From: Nitrosococcus halophilus Nc 4
GTDB taxonomy: Bacteria; Pseudomonadota; Gammaproteobacteria; Nitrosococcales; Nitrosococcaceae
DNA: 64,000 nucleotides
Direction: 5' to 3'
NCBI RefSeq assembly: GCF_000024725.1
Contig: NC_013960.1
Coordinates: 1,386,261-1,450,260, forward strand
Shown in pieces: positions 51,540-61,446 of the stretch. The notes beneath the pieces are model-generated. The model was given only the letters and a program-made list of their open reading frames with translations. It did no database searches and was not told where the DNA came from. How positions within the stretch are numbered: position 1 is the stretch's first letter; the number at the start of each line of letters is the position of its first letter. The position numbers and the translations under genes were made by a program.

Positions 51540-52067
51540 ATGCTTACCTCTATCAGTTTCACGGCTTTTAGTCTTTTAGGATTTCTGCTGGCTGCCGCCA
51601 GCTATCGGGATCTGAAATCTCATCGCATTCCCAATGTGCTCACCTTCGGCGGCGCTCTGCTAGGACTGATATTACAGGTCTGGTTTTTAGGTCTGGAGGG
51701 ATTACTTTCTGGCCTGGGAGGATTGACCCTCGGCTTATTGTTGTATCTGCCTTTTTATCTTCTCGGCGGTATGGGGGCAGGGGATGTGAAACTCCTGGCG
51801 GCTGTGGGCGCCTTTTTAGGGGCCAAAGCTATATTGTGGGTTGCCATTTTAAGCCTCTTGGCTGGTTCAGTGATTGGCATGGGGGTACTCCTTGTCCGGG
51901 GTATTTTTCTGGAAGTCTGGCGTCCCTATGCCACCACGGCCAAATTCCTGTTATTGGCGGGAACCTACATTCCCCCGGAGATCAATAGGACTTTGAATAC
52001 CCGCTTTCCCTATGCCGTGGCCATTGCGGCGGGAACTTTGGGTGCGGTCTTTTTGTTGTCGCCCTAG
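51540..52067 (+). CDS. cpaA: Prepilin peptidase CpaA/TadV (A24 family)
   Basis: The 175-residue membrane protein is an A24 aspartic peptidase that cleaves Flp prepilin. The two catalytic aspartates are in ASYRDLKSHRIPN and GGMGAGDVKLL (the GxGD motif). There are about six hydrophobic helices. The long N-terminal methylase domain of PilD is absent, as usual for Tad peptidases. It stands first after the flp terminator in a run of co-directional genes. Confidence 0.9.
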   Translation: MLTSISFTAFSLLGFLLAAASYRDLKSHRIPNVLTFGGALLGLILQVWFLGLEGLLSGLGGLTLGLLLYLPFYLLGGMGAGDVKLLAAVGAFLGAKAILWVAILSLLAGSVIGMGVLLVRGIFLEVWRPYATTAKFLLLAGTYIPPEINRTLNTRFPYAVAIAAGTLGAVFLLSP

Positions 52068-52093
52068 GGTAAATACTCAATGAGGTGATTTTT

Positions 52094-53434
52094 GTGGACG
52101 CATTGGCACGACAAATTTCAGAGCAGCCTTCCATGGACCCCATGGAAATGAAATTGGCCGCCCTAGCTCCCCGTCCCCGAACGGTGGAGGAGACGGGCCT
52201 TAGCCAGAATTTTTTGCAAGCATTGATCGCCAAGCACCTCTACGATGGAGGCGTCAGCACCCTCCGGGAGTTGGTGGCGAGAACCCTGTTAGCCGGATCG
52301 ATTTTGGAAACGGTGTTGGCCCTGATGCGCAGCGAAGCCTATGTGGAAATCCGGGGCAGTGTGGACGGAACCACCGCCTTGCGCTATGGACTCACGGATC
52401 GGGGCCGGGCTTTTGCCCTTGAGTCTTTAATGAAAAGCGGTTATCTGGGACCGGCTCCGGTGTCGTTAACGCAATATATTCAGGTCGTGCAGGCCCAAAG
52501 CGTCCATCATCACCAGGTCACCCAGGCCCAGATGCAGTCCGCCTTTTCTGAGATCGTTATCCGCGATAATCTCTTAAATCAGTTAGGTCCGGCCCTGAAC
52601 TCCGGTAGGGCCATTTTCGTGTACGGTCCTGCCGGTACCGGCAAGACCTATATTGCCCAACGCTTGGCTTGGATGCTGGGCGATCCGGTGCTGATTCCCC
52701 ACGCCATTGCGGTCGGCGATACCCCCATTCAACTCTTTGATCCCATCTTCCATCAGCCTATTAAAGATCCTGAGGGAACCCCCCATGCGCTGTTCGAGCA
52801 AGGGTACGACCCCCGCTTTGTCTTCTGCCAGCGTCCCGCCGTACTCACGGGGGGGGAATTAACCTTGGATATGCTGGAAATCAGCTATGAGGCGTCCACT
52901 AAAGTCTATCAAGCGCCGTTACAACTCAAAGCCAATAACGGGATCTACCTCCTTGACGACTTGGGCCGCCAGCGGGTGGCGCCGGTAGATTTATTTAATC
53001 GCTGGATTGTTCCCATGGAAAGTCAGCAGGACTATTTGAATTTGGCCTCGGGCAAGCGCTTTCCCGTCCCCTTCGATGTGATCCTGATTTTTTCCACCAA
53101 TTTGAACCCCAGCGCCCTTGCCGACGAGGCCTTTCTCCGCCGCCTGGGCTACAAAATCCGCTTTGGAGAGCTGAATGCGAAAGAATATGCGGCAATCTGG
53201 CGTCAAGTCTGTGAAGCGCGGGGCATCGAGTTCGATGGGGAACTGTTGAGGTATGTGCTGGAGGAGCTTTATGGCTCCAGTCCTCGGCCGCTGCTGCCTT
53301 GCCATCCGCGGGATTTGCTGTCCATGGCCTTGGACCAAGCCTGCTACTTGGAGATTTCCAATCAAGTGACCAAAGAAATGCTGGATCTGGCCTGGCAGAG
53401 TTATTTTGTCGGACTGGAGAGTGACAAAAGCTGA
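52094..53434 (+). CDS. AAA+ ATPase with N-terminal winged-helix-like region, tad-associated
   Basis: The 446-residue product has a Walker A GPAGTGKTYIAQRL near residue 180, Walker B IYLLDDLGRQ, an arginine-containing sensor region (EAFLRRLGYKIRFG) and a C-terminal helical lid (LPCHPRDLLSMALDQACYLE). The N-terminal 150 residues look like a winged-helix module (LSQNFLQALIAKHLYDGG). It is a MoxR-like or ClpA-type AAA+ protein and not one of the standard Tad ATPases (CpaF, CpaE). The GTG at 52094 follows GAGGTGA by five bases; an earlier GTG at 52085 lies in that site. It may remodel pilus or regulatory components. Confidence 0.8.
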   Translation: MDALARQISEQPSMDPMEMKLAALAPRPRTVEETGLSQNFLQALIAKHLYDGGVSTLRELVARTLLAGSILETVLALMRSEAYVEIRGSVDGTTALRYGLTDRGRAFALESLMKSGYLGPAPVSLTQYIQVVQAQSVHHHQVTQAQMQSAFSEIVIRDNLLNQLGPALNSGRAIFVYGPAGTGKTYIAQRLAWMLGDPVLIPHAIAVGDTPIQLFDPIFHQPIKDPEGTPHALFEQGYDPRFVFCQRPAVLTGGELTLDMLEISYEASTKVYQAPLQLKANNGIYLLDDLGRQRVAPVDLFNRWIVPMESQQDYLNLASGKRFPVPFDVILIFSTNLNPSALADEAFLRRLGYKIRFGELNAKEYAAIWRQVCEARGIEFDGELLRYVLEELYGSSPRPLLPCHPRDLLSMALDQACYLEISNQVTKEMLDLAWQSYFVGLESDKS

Positions 53435-53484
53435 TTTACGGAGACTGCACTGTAGTTATCGTCATAATCAAATAGGAGGTCAAC

Positions 53485-54282
53485 ATGATCAAGCGTAAGA
53501 GTTTGATGCTGTTTTTCATCGCCATCGTCCTGGGTACCGGCGCCACTTGGATGGCCAATCAATGGCTCCAGGATCGGATGCAGCCTGGGCCGGTAGAAGT
53601 GGTCGCTCCGGAGACTGCTCCCGTAGTGGTTGCTGCCCTGGAGATACCCTTTGGACAAAAAATAGAGACGATGCACCTGAAAGTAATTTCCTGGCCTGCC
53701 GATAACATGCCAGAGGGAATATTTCATGAGACATCCGCCGTGGAAGGCCGGGTTGCCAGTCAAAAAATTTATCCAGGCGAGCCGATCATGAAGGATCGGG
53801 CGGTGGAGCAGCTTGGCGGTAGCACCTTGTCGGCCATTGTTCCTCGCGATAAACGGGCGGTGACCGTGCGTGTCAATGACGTCATCGGTGTGGCGGGTTT
53901 TCTTTTGCCCGGCAACCAGGTGGATGTCCTGTCCTCACGCAAAATTGATAGGAGTCAAAACAAAGTTCAAATCGAGACCATTTTGCAAAACTTAAAAGTC
54001 CTGGCGGTGGATCAAACGGCCTCCCAGGATAAAAACCAGCCCCTGGTGGTGCGCGCGGTGACCCTGGAAGCTGATCCGAAGCAAGCAGAGAAGCTATTCA
54101 AAGCGACCGAGGAGGGGACCATTCAACTGGTTCTGCGCAATCCACAAGATGTGGCCGTTATCAAAGATCCCGAACCGGTAAAGGTGGCCAAGAAAACCTA
54201 TTCTAAAGCGCCGCAGCCGATTTCCGATTCGGTCACCGTGATCCGGGGAACCCAGGTGGATATCTCCAAAGTCAGGCTTTAG
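53485..54282 (+). CDS. cpaB: CpaB/RcpC pilus assembly protein
   Basis: The 265-residue product has an N-terminal membrane anchor (RKSLMLFFIAIVLGTGATWM), a SAF-like domain (VVVAALEIPFGQKIE ... GRVASQKIYPGEPIMKDR) and a RcpC/CpaB domain (PRDKRAVTVRVNDVIGVAGF, GNQVDVLSSR). It sits in the periplasm and links the secretin to the inner-membrane platform. AGGAGG precedes the start. The position directly before cpaC is the usual Tad order. Confidence 0.92.
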   Translation: MIKRKSLMLFFIAIVLGTGATWMANQWLQDRMQPGPVEVVAPETAPVVVAALEIPFGQKIETMHLKVISWPADNMPEGIFHETSAVEGRVASQKIYPGEPIMKDRAVEQLGGSTLSAIVPRDKRAVTVRVNDVIGVAGFLLPGNQVDVLSSRKIDRSQNKVQIETILQNLKVLAVDQTASQDKNQPLVVRAVTLEADPKQAEKLFKATEEGTIQLVLRNPQDVAVIKDPEPVKVAKKTYSKAPQPISDSVTVIRGTQVDISKVRL

Positions 54283-54407
54283 TTTAAGTCTTGGAAGGAG
54301 TCAGAACGCTTGAGGTTTTTTAAATAAGTAGGGAGATCTAAAGAGATTAATTTTGCCGCCGAACGATTAGCCAGCGACTTATATTTATAGAAAGGAGAGT
54401 CCTCAGC

Positions 54408-56105
54408 ATGTCCCCGCAAAAAAATTATCTTGTCGTTGGCAATCGCCGAACCTGGCTATCCGGTATCTTATTTTTTCTCGTCATTAATATTATTGTTTTT
54501 TTCAGCCTGACCTCTCTTGCTTTGGCGCAAACCTCTCCCTTGACCCCAAGGCAGTCAGAGAATTTGATTATTCAATCCGATATCGAGGGTGACTTTCAGG
54601 TTCCTTTATATAAGTCTGGGGTGATTGAGCTTGAAGAAAGAGCAAAGAGGATCTCCGTGGGTAATCCCGGTATTGCCGATATTCTCATGCTCCACAGCCG
54701 TCAATTGTATGTGGTGGGTAAGGCCCTCGGCACCACCAATGTGGTGGTTTGGGATAAAAATGAACGGGTTTTTGCTTCCTTCAACATAGAAGTCGTCCAT
54801 GACCTGGACACGTTAAAACGTAAACTTCATCGGCTATTGCCCGGTGAAGTCATCGAAGTCCATTCCGCCCAGGAACGGATTATTCTCAGTGGTCAGGTCT
54901 CGAGCGTGGTGAAGATGAAGGCGGCGGAGGATTTGGCCCAAGGATTTTTACCCGAATGCATCAGTGCCGAATCGAATGTCTTGGTGCGGGATACCACCCA
55001 AGGAACGCCCATTATTATTCAACAGGGTGATGGTGGGCGTGGCGCCAGTGGAGCGAACCAGGAGGGCTGTAAGAAAGGCAGTGTGGTTAATCTGATGCAG
55101 GTAGGCGGCGCTCATCAGGTGATGCTGGAGATCAAGGTCGCCGAGATTGCCCGTACGGTACTGAAACGGTTCGACTCCAATTTTAATGTCTTTAGCTTCG
55201 ACAGCCCCTGGAAGTTTGGTGCTAACAGTGGGGGGGCTTCCTTCCCCAATGCCTTGACCCCCAGTGGCAATGAGGTTCCGATCTTAGGCTCTCTCAATGG
55301 AGAGGACAGCCCCATTGGCCCCGTGGTTGATCTCTTTCAGCCCAATACTCCCGGGATACAAGATAAGGGGGTCTTTCTGAGCTACCTGAGTAGCAAGTTC
55401 TTCCTGGAAGCGGTGCTGGAAGCCTCGCGTCAGAAAGGGCTGGCCAAAGTCTTGGCGGAACCCACCCTCACGACGTTGACGGGCCAAGAAGCCCAGTTTG
55501 TCTCGGGAGGTGAGTTTCCCATTCCGGTCCCTCAGAGCGGCATTACCGGCAATGTGACCATTGAATTCAAGGAGTTTGGCGTGATCGTCAATTTCTTACC
55601 GCTGGTTTTGGATTCGGGCCGCATCAATCTTAAACTCAATGTGGCGGTGAGCGAATTGTCTCAGGATGTCCCGGTAACCTTGGGAGTCCAAGGCACCGAA
55701 AACACCTTCGTGATTCCTTCGCTGACTAAGCGCAGCGCCAAAGCGACAGTGGAATTGGCCGATGGTCAGACCATCGGCATTGCCGGATTGATTAACGATA
55801 ACCTTCGGGAACTCGTGACTAAGCTTCCAGGCCTGGGTGATGTGCCGATCCTGGGGGCTCTATTCCGGAGCCAAGAATTTATGTCCGGCCAGACGGAACT
55901 GGTGATGTTCGTTACTCCCCATTTAGCCCGTCCCATTTCACCCCAGCAGGTCAAACTGCCCACGGACAGTTTTGTCCCCCCTACCGATCTTGAGTTTTAT
56001 TTAATGGGCAGAATGGAGGCGCGGGAAATGTCGAACTCCTCCCCATCTTCTCAGGGCATTATTGATATTGGCCCCGAGAGTCACCGTTTTGGCCACCAGT
56101 TGTAA
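54408..56105 (+). CDS. cpaC: CpaC/RcpA outer-membrane secretin
   Basis: The 565-residue product has a long signal peptide (SGILFFLVINIIVFFSLTSL ... ALAQ), an N-terminal T2SS/T3SS-type pilus N domain (RAKRISVGNPGIADILMLHS ... GTTNVVVWDK), a BON-like domain (EVIEVHSAQERIILSGQVSS) and the C-terminal secretin domain (LTTLTGQEAQFVSGGEFPIP ... VPILGALFRSQEF). It forms the outer-membrane ring for Flp pili. AGGAG nine bases before the ATG supports the start. It is the normal length for the family. Confidence 0.94.
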   Translation: MSPQKNYLVVGNRRTWLSGILFFLVINIIVFFSLTSLALAQTSPLTPRQSENLIIQSDIEGDFQVPLYKSGVIELEERAKRISVGNPGIADILMLHSRQLYVVGKALGTTNVVVWDKNERVFASFNIEVVHDLDTLKRKLHRLLPGEVIEVHSAQERIILSGQVSSVVKMKAAEDLAQGFLPECISAESNVLVRDTTQGTPIIIQQGDGGRGASGANQEGCKKGSVVNLMQVGGAHQVMLEIKVAEIARTVLKRFDSNFNVFSFDSPWKFGANSGGASFPNALTPSGNEVPILGSLNGEDSPIGPVVDLFQPNTPGIQDKGVFLSYLSSKFFLEAVLEASRQKGLAKVLAEPTLTTLTGQEAQFVSGGEFPIPVPQSGITGNVTIEFKEFGVIVNFLPLVLDSGRINLKLNVAVSELSQDVPVTLGVQGTENTFVIPSLTKRSAKATVELADGQTIGIAGLINDNLRELVTKLPGLGDVPILGALFRSQEFMSGQTELVMFVTPHLARPISPQQVKLPTDSFVPPTDLEFYLMGRMEAREMSNSSPSSQGIIDIGPESHRFGHQL

Positions 56106-56118
56106 GGAGCATGCCCCG

Positions 56119-56415
56119 ATGCGAGCAAACCTGATAAAAGTCTTTTGTTTTTCCAGTGGAATTCCCCTGGTGCTACTGCTCGGTTGTACCAGCACTGATC
56201 CGGTGCGTGTCGAGCAGGACTTTGGCAATTCAGTACGCAATATGATTCAGGCGCAAATCTATGATCCAGAGGCCGCCCGTAATCCTCCTGTAGAACCACC
56301 GGCGGCACTTGACGGCGCTAAAGCGGGGGAGGCCCTGAAAGAATATCGCCAGGATGTGGGCAAGCCTAGCAAAGTGGAAAAAGAATTACCCTTAAATATC
56401 CTCATCGGCCAGTGA
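56119..56415 (+). CDS. Small tad-locus lipoprotein
   Basis: The 98-residue product has a lipoprotein signal peptide ending LLLGC at Cys23 and a short mature region (DPVRVEQDFGNSVRNMIQAQ ... LDGAKAGEALKEYRQ). It occupies the place of CpaD/RcpB/TadD-type lipoproteins between the secretin and TadG genes, and FGNSVRNMIQAQIYDP resembles the conserved segment found in such small lipoproteins. AAGGAG lies nine bases upstream; the start at 56119 was chosen because it gives the lipobox-bearing peptide. A role as secretin pilotin or stabiliser is likely but inferred. Confidence 0.75.
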   Translation: MRANLIKVFCFSSGIPLVLLLGCTSTDPVRVEQDFGNSVRNMIQAQIYDPEAARNPPVEPPAALDGAKAGEALKEYRQDVGKPSKVEKELPLNILIGQ

Positions 56416-56449
56416 TCGGTACTGTTATTTGTGAATATGAGGGACTGAA

Positions 56450-57646
56450 ATGAACGTACTGCCTTCTACGCCCCATTCCCAGCGGGGGGTGACTATGGTT
56501 CTGTTCACTATCGGCATGGTGGCTATTATCGGCATGGCCGGGCTGGCGTTGGACATGGGCCATGCTTACCTGAACAAAACCCGTTTGCAGAATGCCTTGG
56601 ATGCCGCCGCCCTGAGCGGTGCCAAGGTCCTGAACGACATGCATGATGTGGGTCAGGCCACTGCGGCTGCTTTAACCACCTTCAATATGCATCTTGAGGG
56701 TGAACTAGCGGATGCCGGTTTGGTTCCCACGGTGGAGGTTTCTGAGACCTTGTCCCCCTTTGCTCCCGGGGGGATCAATCCCCGTTACCTCCGGGCCAGG
56801 GTGAATGACTTTCCCATGCAGGTCTGGCTGGCCCAGGTGCTCCCGGGTATCGGCAACACCCAATCGGTAGGGGGGAGTGCGGTTGCGGGCCCCATCCCCC
56901 TAGGGCCTAAAAAATGTGATATCGCACCTATGATCATTTGCGCCGATCCAGGGGATACGGATTGTTCCGATGGGAATTGCTTTGGTTATTCCATGGGTGG
57001 AGAGGAAGAACAGACGCTCAAAACCCATTCGGGGAACAGTAGTGATTGGGAAGTGGGGCCCGGTAACTTTCAGCTGATTGAGCTTGATTGCGGTCCAGGC
57101 GGAGATTGTGTCCGGGATGCCCTCTCCGGTGAATACGAAGGTTGTATTGAAGGGGATAGTGTCACCACCAAGCCAGGGAATACCGTAGGCCCTGTGGCCC
57201 AAGGATTTAATACCCGTTTTGGTATTTATCAGGGGGGCATGTCTTCAAGCGAGGCTCCTCCTGATGTGGTGACTTATCGGGATTTTGATTCTTCAGGTAA
57301 CTACTTTTGGCATGAGGGCTACTTGAGCCGCCTGCAGAACGGGCCTTGGGACTACAGTCCCCAGCCGGAGGGGATGGGTGTCCCCCAACGCCGAATATTG
57401 GCTGTGCCCTTTGGCAACTGCACCGGCACCACGGATGGGAGAGGAGAGGTGGAAGTGTTGGGTTATGGTTGCTTTTTCATGACTCGACCCACCTCCCATT
57501 CAGGTAACACCCAGGAAATCTATGGACAGTTCATCGCCGAGTGTAAGGCCGATGGTAGCGTCATCGAAGCGCCGCCCATCGATGACGATGACTTCGATCT
57601 GTACAAAATCGTCCTTTATAAGGACCCGGATAGCCAAGATTCGTAA
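56450..57646 (+). CDS. tadG: TadG-like pseudopilin or pilus-assembly protein
   Basis: The 398-residue product begins with a TadG/TadE-like hydrophobic N-terminus (RGVTMVLFTIGMVAIIGMAG) followed by LALDMGHAYLNKTRLQNALD, the diagnostic TadG (DUF2134) motif, then a large exported domain with several Cys residues (KKCDIAPMIICADPGDTDCS, GNCFGYSMGG). The exported part is likely disulfide-bonded and could act at the pilus tip or in adhesion. It is followed four bases later by the tadE-like gene. Confidence 0.88.
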   Translation: MNVLPSTPHSQRGVTMVLFTIGMVAIIGMAGLALDMGHAYLNKTRLQNALDAAALSGAKVLNDMHDVGQATAAALTTFNMHLEGELADAGLVPTVEVSETLSPFAPGGINPRYLRARVNDFPMQVWLAQVLPGIGNTQSVGGSAVAGPIPLGPKKCDIAPMIICADPGDTDCSDGNCFGYSMGGEEEQTLKTHSGNSSDWEVGPGNFQLIELDCGPGGDCVRDALSGEYEGCIEGDSVTTKPGNTVGPVAQGFNTRFGIYQGGMSSSEAPPDVVTYRDFDSSGNYFWHEGYLSRLQNGPWDYSPQPEGMGVPQRRILAVPFGNCTGTTDGRGEVEVLGYGCFFMTRPTSHSGNTQEIYGQFIAECKADGSVIEAPPIDDDDFDLYKIVLYKDPDSQDS

Positions 57647-57649
57647 GCC

Positions 57650-58117
57650 ATGATGATACCACCGTGTGATTCAACGAAAGCCAGGCAACGGGGCATTGCG
57701 GCGACTGAGTTTGTCATCGTGCTTCCGGTGATTTTGCTGCTGATGCTGGGGACAGCCGAGCTAGGCCGTGCCTTTTACCAGTACAACACCATGACGAAAG
57801 CAGTGCGGGATGGGGCGCGATACCTGGCTGACAATGCCATTAAGGGGGCGACGGGGGTGATTGACATTGATGCGGCGACTGAGGCGGAAACCAAGAATTT
57901 GGTGGTGTATGGAAATACGACGGGAAGCGGTAGTCCGCTCTTAGAAGGGTGGTCGCCGGCAGAAGTTACCGCTGCTGGATTTGATGCCGCCCATATCCGG
58001 GTCAGCGCTACCTTTGCTTTTAAACCAATGTTTTCAAAGATACCTGCGTTTGGGTTGGGTGAGGACATTGTGCTTGAGCTCAACTTCCAGGCGGCGACGA
58101 CCATGAGAGCCTTATGA
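57650..58117 (+). CDS. tadE: TadE-like minor pseudopilin (first)
   Basis: The 155-residue product has the TadE motif RQRGIAATEFVIVLPVILLL followed by GTAELGRAFYQYNTMTKAVR, with Glu in the hydrophobic segment of the type IVc pseudopilins. The C-terminal domain is small and without Cys. It begins four bases after tadG, and its start has a second ATG directly after the first. Confidence 0.9.
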   Translation: MMIPPCDSTKARQRGIAATEFVIVLPVILLLMLGTAELGRAFYQYNTMTKAVRDGARYLADNAIKGATGVIDIDAATEAETKNLVVYGNTTGSGSPLLEGWSPAEVTAAGFDAAHIRVSATFAFKPMFSKIPAFGLGEDIVLELNFQAATTMRAL

Positions 58118-58235
58118 ACTGCTGCTGCCAGGCATGGGGTTGGCTAGGTTTAGATCACACAGAACGAAGCAATGCGTGTCTATTAAAAAAGAAAATGGAA
58201 ATATCGGCTAACAGGAGTGCTAGTAAGAGGGTTGT

Positions 58236-58706
58236 ATGAAGACATCACAGCAAGGACTGACCACGGTGGAGTTTTCGCTCATTGCTGGCCTAGTCATGAT
58301 CGTGCTATTTGGGGTTATTGAAGTCGCGCGGGCATTTTTCGTCTGGAACACCATTGCCGAAGCAACGCGGCGCGGGGCGCGGGTTGCCACTGTCTGTCCC
58401 GTAAATCATCCTGCTATCGCTCGCATTACCATCTTCGGCGAGCCAGATGGGGGGGATTCCAGCCCCATTCTCAGCGGCTTGTCGGCGGGCAACGTGACCC
58501 TCAATTATCTTGATAATGGGGGTGCGGCCACGGCAACTTTTGCCGACATCGCCTATGTACGGGTTGGCATCACTAATTATCAGCATACTTTACTGATTCC
58601 CTTTGTGGGGCAAACCCTGGAGGTGCCTGCCTTTAGCACCACACTCCCCGTTGAAAGCCTGGGCTATATCCCCGATCTAGGGACCCGAGAATGTTTTGGG
58701 GTTTAA
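58236..58706 (+). CDS. TadE/TadF-like minor pseudopilin (second)
   Basis: The 156-residue product has a TadE-like N-terminus: SQQGLTTVEFSLIAGLVMIV-type helix (positions 4-25) with VEF in place of TEF and EVARAFFVWNTIAEATRRGAR afterwards. A C-terminal Cys pair (VCP near 50, ECFGV at the end) may form a disulfide. It resembles TadE more than TadF, so both minor pilin genes may be TadE paralogues. Confidence 0.85.
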   Translation: MKTSQQGLTTVEFSLIAGLVMIVLFGVIEVARAFFVWNTIAEATRRGARVATVCPVNHPAIARITIFGEPDGGDSSPILSGLSAGNVTLNYLDNGGAATATFADIAYVRVGITNYQHTLLIPFVGQTLEVPAFSTTLPVESLGYIPDLGTRECFGV

Positions 58707-58839
58707 CCGTTGAAGAAGCACAAGGAAGTGGGATGCCCCTCCAGCGAGGAGGAAACAAGGCGAGTGCGGCTGTCGGGAACAGTACAGCAAGGCTTAGCCA
58801 AACTCCAAGCGAGGAATTAAAGGTCAGGAGCAGATATTG

Positions 58840-60027
58840 ATGAAAAACAAACCCATGATTCTTGTTGCGGGGCGGGATAAACAGCATCTACAGGCGATGG
58901 GACGTTTATTTTGTGACCCGTCAGAGTTACAGGTGCGCATTCACCACATGGAAAATGGCCATACCGATCCCTTATATGGGATAACCGTCCAACCCGATAT
59001 TCTTGTGCTGGTCCTAAGTGCTGCTTGGGAAGAGGAACTGCGCGCCCTTAGAACCCGTGCTGCTTCCCAAGGCTTGCCGATGATTGCCATCGGACCCGCG
59101 GGAAATACCCAAGTCATGCGAAGAGCAATGCAGGCGGGTGCCCGTGACTTTTTTACCCATCCAGCACCGCCAGAAGAACTATTGGCTTCCACATTGCAAA
59201 TTGTGAAAGACCTTCATTCGCCGGCGGTAACGGGGCAAGGCGTGTTGACGGCGGTTATCAATGGGACCAACGGATCAGGGGCGACGTTCCTTGCCTGTAA
59301 TATCGCCCATATGATGACTGTCCACTCCGGGATCAAGGTCGCTTTAATGGATATGGACCTCCAGTTTGGCAATCTTCCTCTCTATCTGGATATGAATATT
59401 CGCAACAGCCTCTCAGAGGTGTTTGCTGCGGTGGACCAACTCGATGGGGTTGCTCTTGAAGGCTATATGGGAAAACACCCTAGCGGGTTACACCTTTTGG
59501 CATCCGCCTCTGAGCAAGTATTGCTCCCTTGGGAAATCTCTGAAAAAGATCTCAATCGTCTCCTGGATATCTCCCTCCAAACTTATGAGCATGTCGTAGT
59601 CGATTTACCTCGGCAAATCGACTCCTTGACAAGCACGGTATTGGAGCGGGCTCATCATGTCATCATCGTGATGCAGGAGAGTTTAACCAGCATCCGCGAT
59701 GCCAAACGGCTGCTACAAATTGTCCAACGGGATTTGGCGGTATTGGATGAAAATATCTATGTGGTGGTGAATCGCCATCAAGATAAGAATGCGATTAGCC
59801 TGGCCGATCTGAGGGATGCCTTGAAGATTTCGAGTTTTTTGCTCATCCCCAATGATTTTAAACGAGTCATGCAGTCCATTAACACGGGTGTTCCCCTTTT
59901 TGAGAGCGAAAAGAATGCGGCGATTACTAAAGCCGTCCTTGAGGTGGCGGTGAAACTCAGTGGTAAACCCCAAACGCAATCACAAAATATATTGCGAAGG
60001 GCGCTATCGTACTTTCTGCCGCATTAG
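58840..60027 (+). CDS. cpaE: CpaE/TadZ pilus localisation ATPase
   Basis: The 395-residue product has an N-terminal receiver-like domain (MILVAGRDKQHLQAMGRLF ... ARDFFTHPAPPEELLAS) and a MinD/ParA-type ATPase whose deviant Walker A is GTNGSGATFLACNIAH, followed by ALMDMDLQFGNLPLYLDMNI and VVVDLPRQIDS. CpaE proteins place the pilus machinery at the pole. The signature Lys of GKGGVGKT is replaced, as is common in CpaE/TadZ. The ATG at 58840 follows AGGAG by ten bases; a TTG three bases upstream is possible. Confidence 0.9.
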   Translation: MKNKPMILVAGRDKQHLQAMGRLFCDPSELQVRIHHMENGHTDPLYGITVQPDILVLVLSAAWEEELRALRTRAASQGLPMIAIGPAGNTQVMRRAMQAGARDFFTHPAPPEELLASTLQIVKDLHSPAVTGQGVLTAVINGTNGSGATFLACNIAHMMTVHSGIKVALMDMDLQFGNLPLYLDMNIRNSLSEVFAAVDQLDGVALEGYMGKHPSGLHLLASASEQVLLPWEISEKDLNRLLDISLQTYEHVVVDLPRQIDSLTSTVLERAHHVIIVMQESLTSIRDAKRLLQIVQRDLAVLDENIYVVVNRHQDKNAISLADLRDALKISSFLLIPNDFKRVMQSINTGVPLFESEKNAAITKAVLEVAVKLSGKPQTQSQNILRRALSYFLPH

Positions 60028-60046
60028 CTTTTAAGGGTATTCAATT

Positions 60047-61426
60047 ATGAATTTAAAGGAAAGAATGCGTAACGCGGGCTCCCAAGAGAGCTTGGTACCG
60101 GCGAATACTCCCCCGCCGGCATCTCACGATCAGTCCCCTGCAAAGGAAACGGCGTCCGCCCTGGAAAGAGAGTGGAAGCATCATATCCACCAGAAACTTC
60201 TTAAAGTCATTGATCTCTCTTTAGTCACGGGACTTGAGGAAAAACAGGCGCGCACCCAGATTCGTGAGGTGGTTAACCGCCTCATGATAGAGGAATCCGT
60301 TCCCCTGCCCGCTGCGACGCGGCAGCGTTTGGTGACGCAGATCGAAGATGAAATTCTGGGCTTGGGACCTTTGGAACCCCTGCTGGCTGACCCGAGTGTC
60401 TCTGATATCCTCGTCAATGGTCACGATTCGGTCTATGTGGAGCGGCATGGAAAAATTAAACGCACTGAGGTGCAGTTCAGGGATGACGCCCATCTGAGGA
60501 ATATCATTGACCGCATTGTTTCCAATGTGGGACGCCGCATTGATGAGTCTTCTCCCATGGTCGATGCCCGCCTGAAAGATGGTTCCCGGGTGAATGTGAT
60601 CATCCCGCCCTTGGCGATTGACGGTCCCATGTTGTCGATACGCCGCTTTTCCGTGTATCGCCCCAGTACTGAAGACCTGATTGAGTATGGGAGCATTACT
60701 GCAATGATTGCAGAGGTCATCAGCGCGATTGTGAAGGCGAGGTTAAATGTTTTGATCTCAGGCGGCACCGGATCGGGCAAGACCACCTTGCTCAATGTGC
60801 TTTCTGGATTTATTCCCCATAATGAGCGGATCGTAACTATCGAGGACTCGGCGGAACTGCAACTGCAACAACCCCATGTGGTGCGGCTGGAGACACGACC
60901 GCCCAACATTGAAAACAAAGGGGAGGTGACGCAGCGGGATCTGGTCCGCAATAGTCTGCGCATGCGCCCGGATCGAATCATTGTCGGTGAGGTGCGTGGG
61001 GCCGAGGCTTTGGATATGCTCCAGGCGATGAATACGGGCCATGATGGATCACTTACGACGATTCACGCCAATAGCCCTCGCGATGCGCTCTCCCGCCTTG
61101 AAACCATGGTCACGATGGCCGGATTTAATCTGCCTATTCGCGCCATGCGTGCGCAGATGGCTTCTGCTATCCATATCGTCATCCAGCTCGAGCGGATGGA
61201 GGATGGCAAGCGCAGAGTGGTCAGCCTGCAAGAGATCCAGGGGATGGAGGGGGATGTGATCACCATGTCGGAAATCTTCAAATTTCATCGCCAAGGTATC
61301 GACGGCGATGGCAATGTGCAAGGCCGCTTCCAGTCCACGGGACTGGTGCCTAAGTTTCATGAACGTTTGCGCCAGCGAGGAATTGAGCTCGATTTTGATC
61401 TTTTCGATCCTGATCGTCAAATGTAA
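60047..61426 (+). CDS. cpaF: CpaF/TadA secretion ATPase
   Basis: The 459-residue traffic ATPase drives Flp pilus extension and probably retraction. It has a disordered N-terminus, the CpaF N-domain ([20 protein letters not shown]), Walker A GGTGSGKT at 239-246, the aspartate box [19 protein letters not shown], Walker [21 protein letters not shown] and the His box [20 protein letters not shown]. The core is complete. It starts 20 bases after cpaE. Confidence 0.95.
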   Translation: MNLKERMRNAGSQESLVPANTPPPASHDQSPAKETASALEREWKHHIHQKLLKVIDLSLVTGLEEKQARTQIREVVNRLMIEESVPLPAATRQRLVTQIEDEILGLGPLEPLLADPSVSDILVNGHDSVYVERHGKIKRTEVQFRDDAHLRNIIDRIVSNVGRRIDESSPMVDARLKDGSRVNVIIPPLAIDGPMLSIRRFSVYRPSTEDLIEYGSITAMIAEVISAIVKARLNVLISGGTGSGKTTLLNVLSGFIPHNERIVTIEDSAELQLQQPHVVRLETRPPNIENKGEVTQRDLVRNSLRMRPDRIIVGEVRGAEALDMLQAMNTGHDGSLTTIHANSPRDALSRLETMVTMAGFNLPIRAMRAQMASAIHIVIQLERMEDGKRRVVSLQEIQGMEGDVITMSEIFKFHRQGIDGDGNVQGRFQSTGLVPKFHERLRQRGIELDFDLFDPDRQM

Positions 61427-61446
61427 TAAAGGACAGGGTGTATTCT

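Noticed and set aside
58709-58822. 37-codon frame (TTG start) between the second tadE-like gene and cpaE
   Set aside because: Short, charged, no ribosome site before its start; could be chance.
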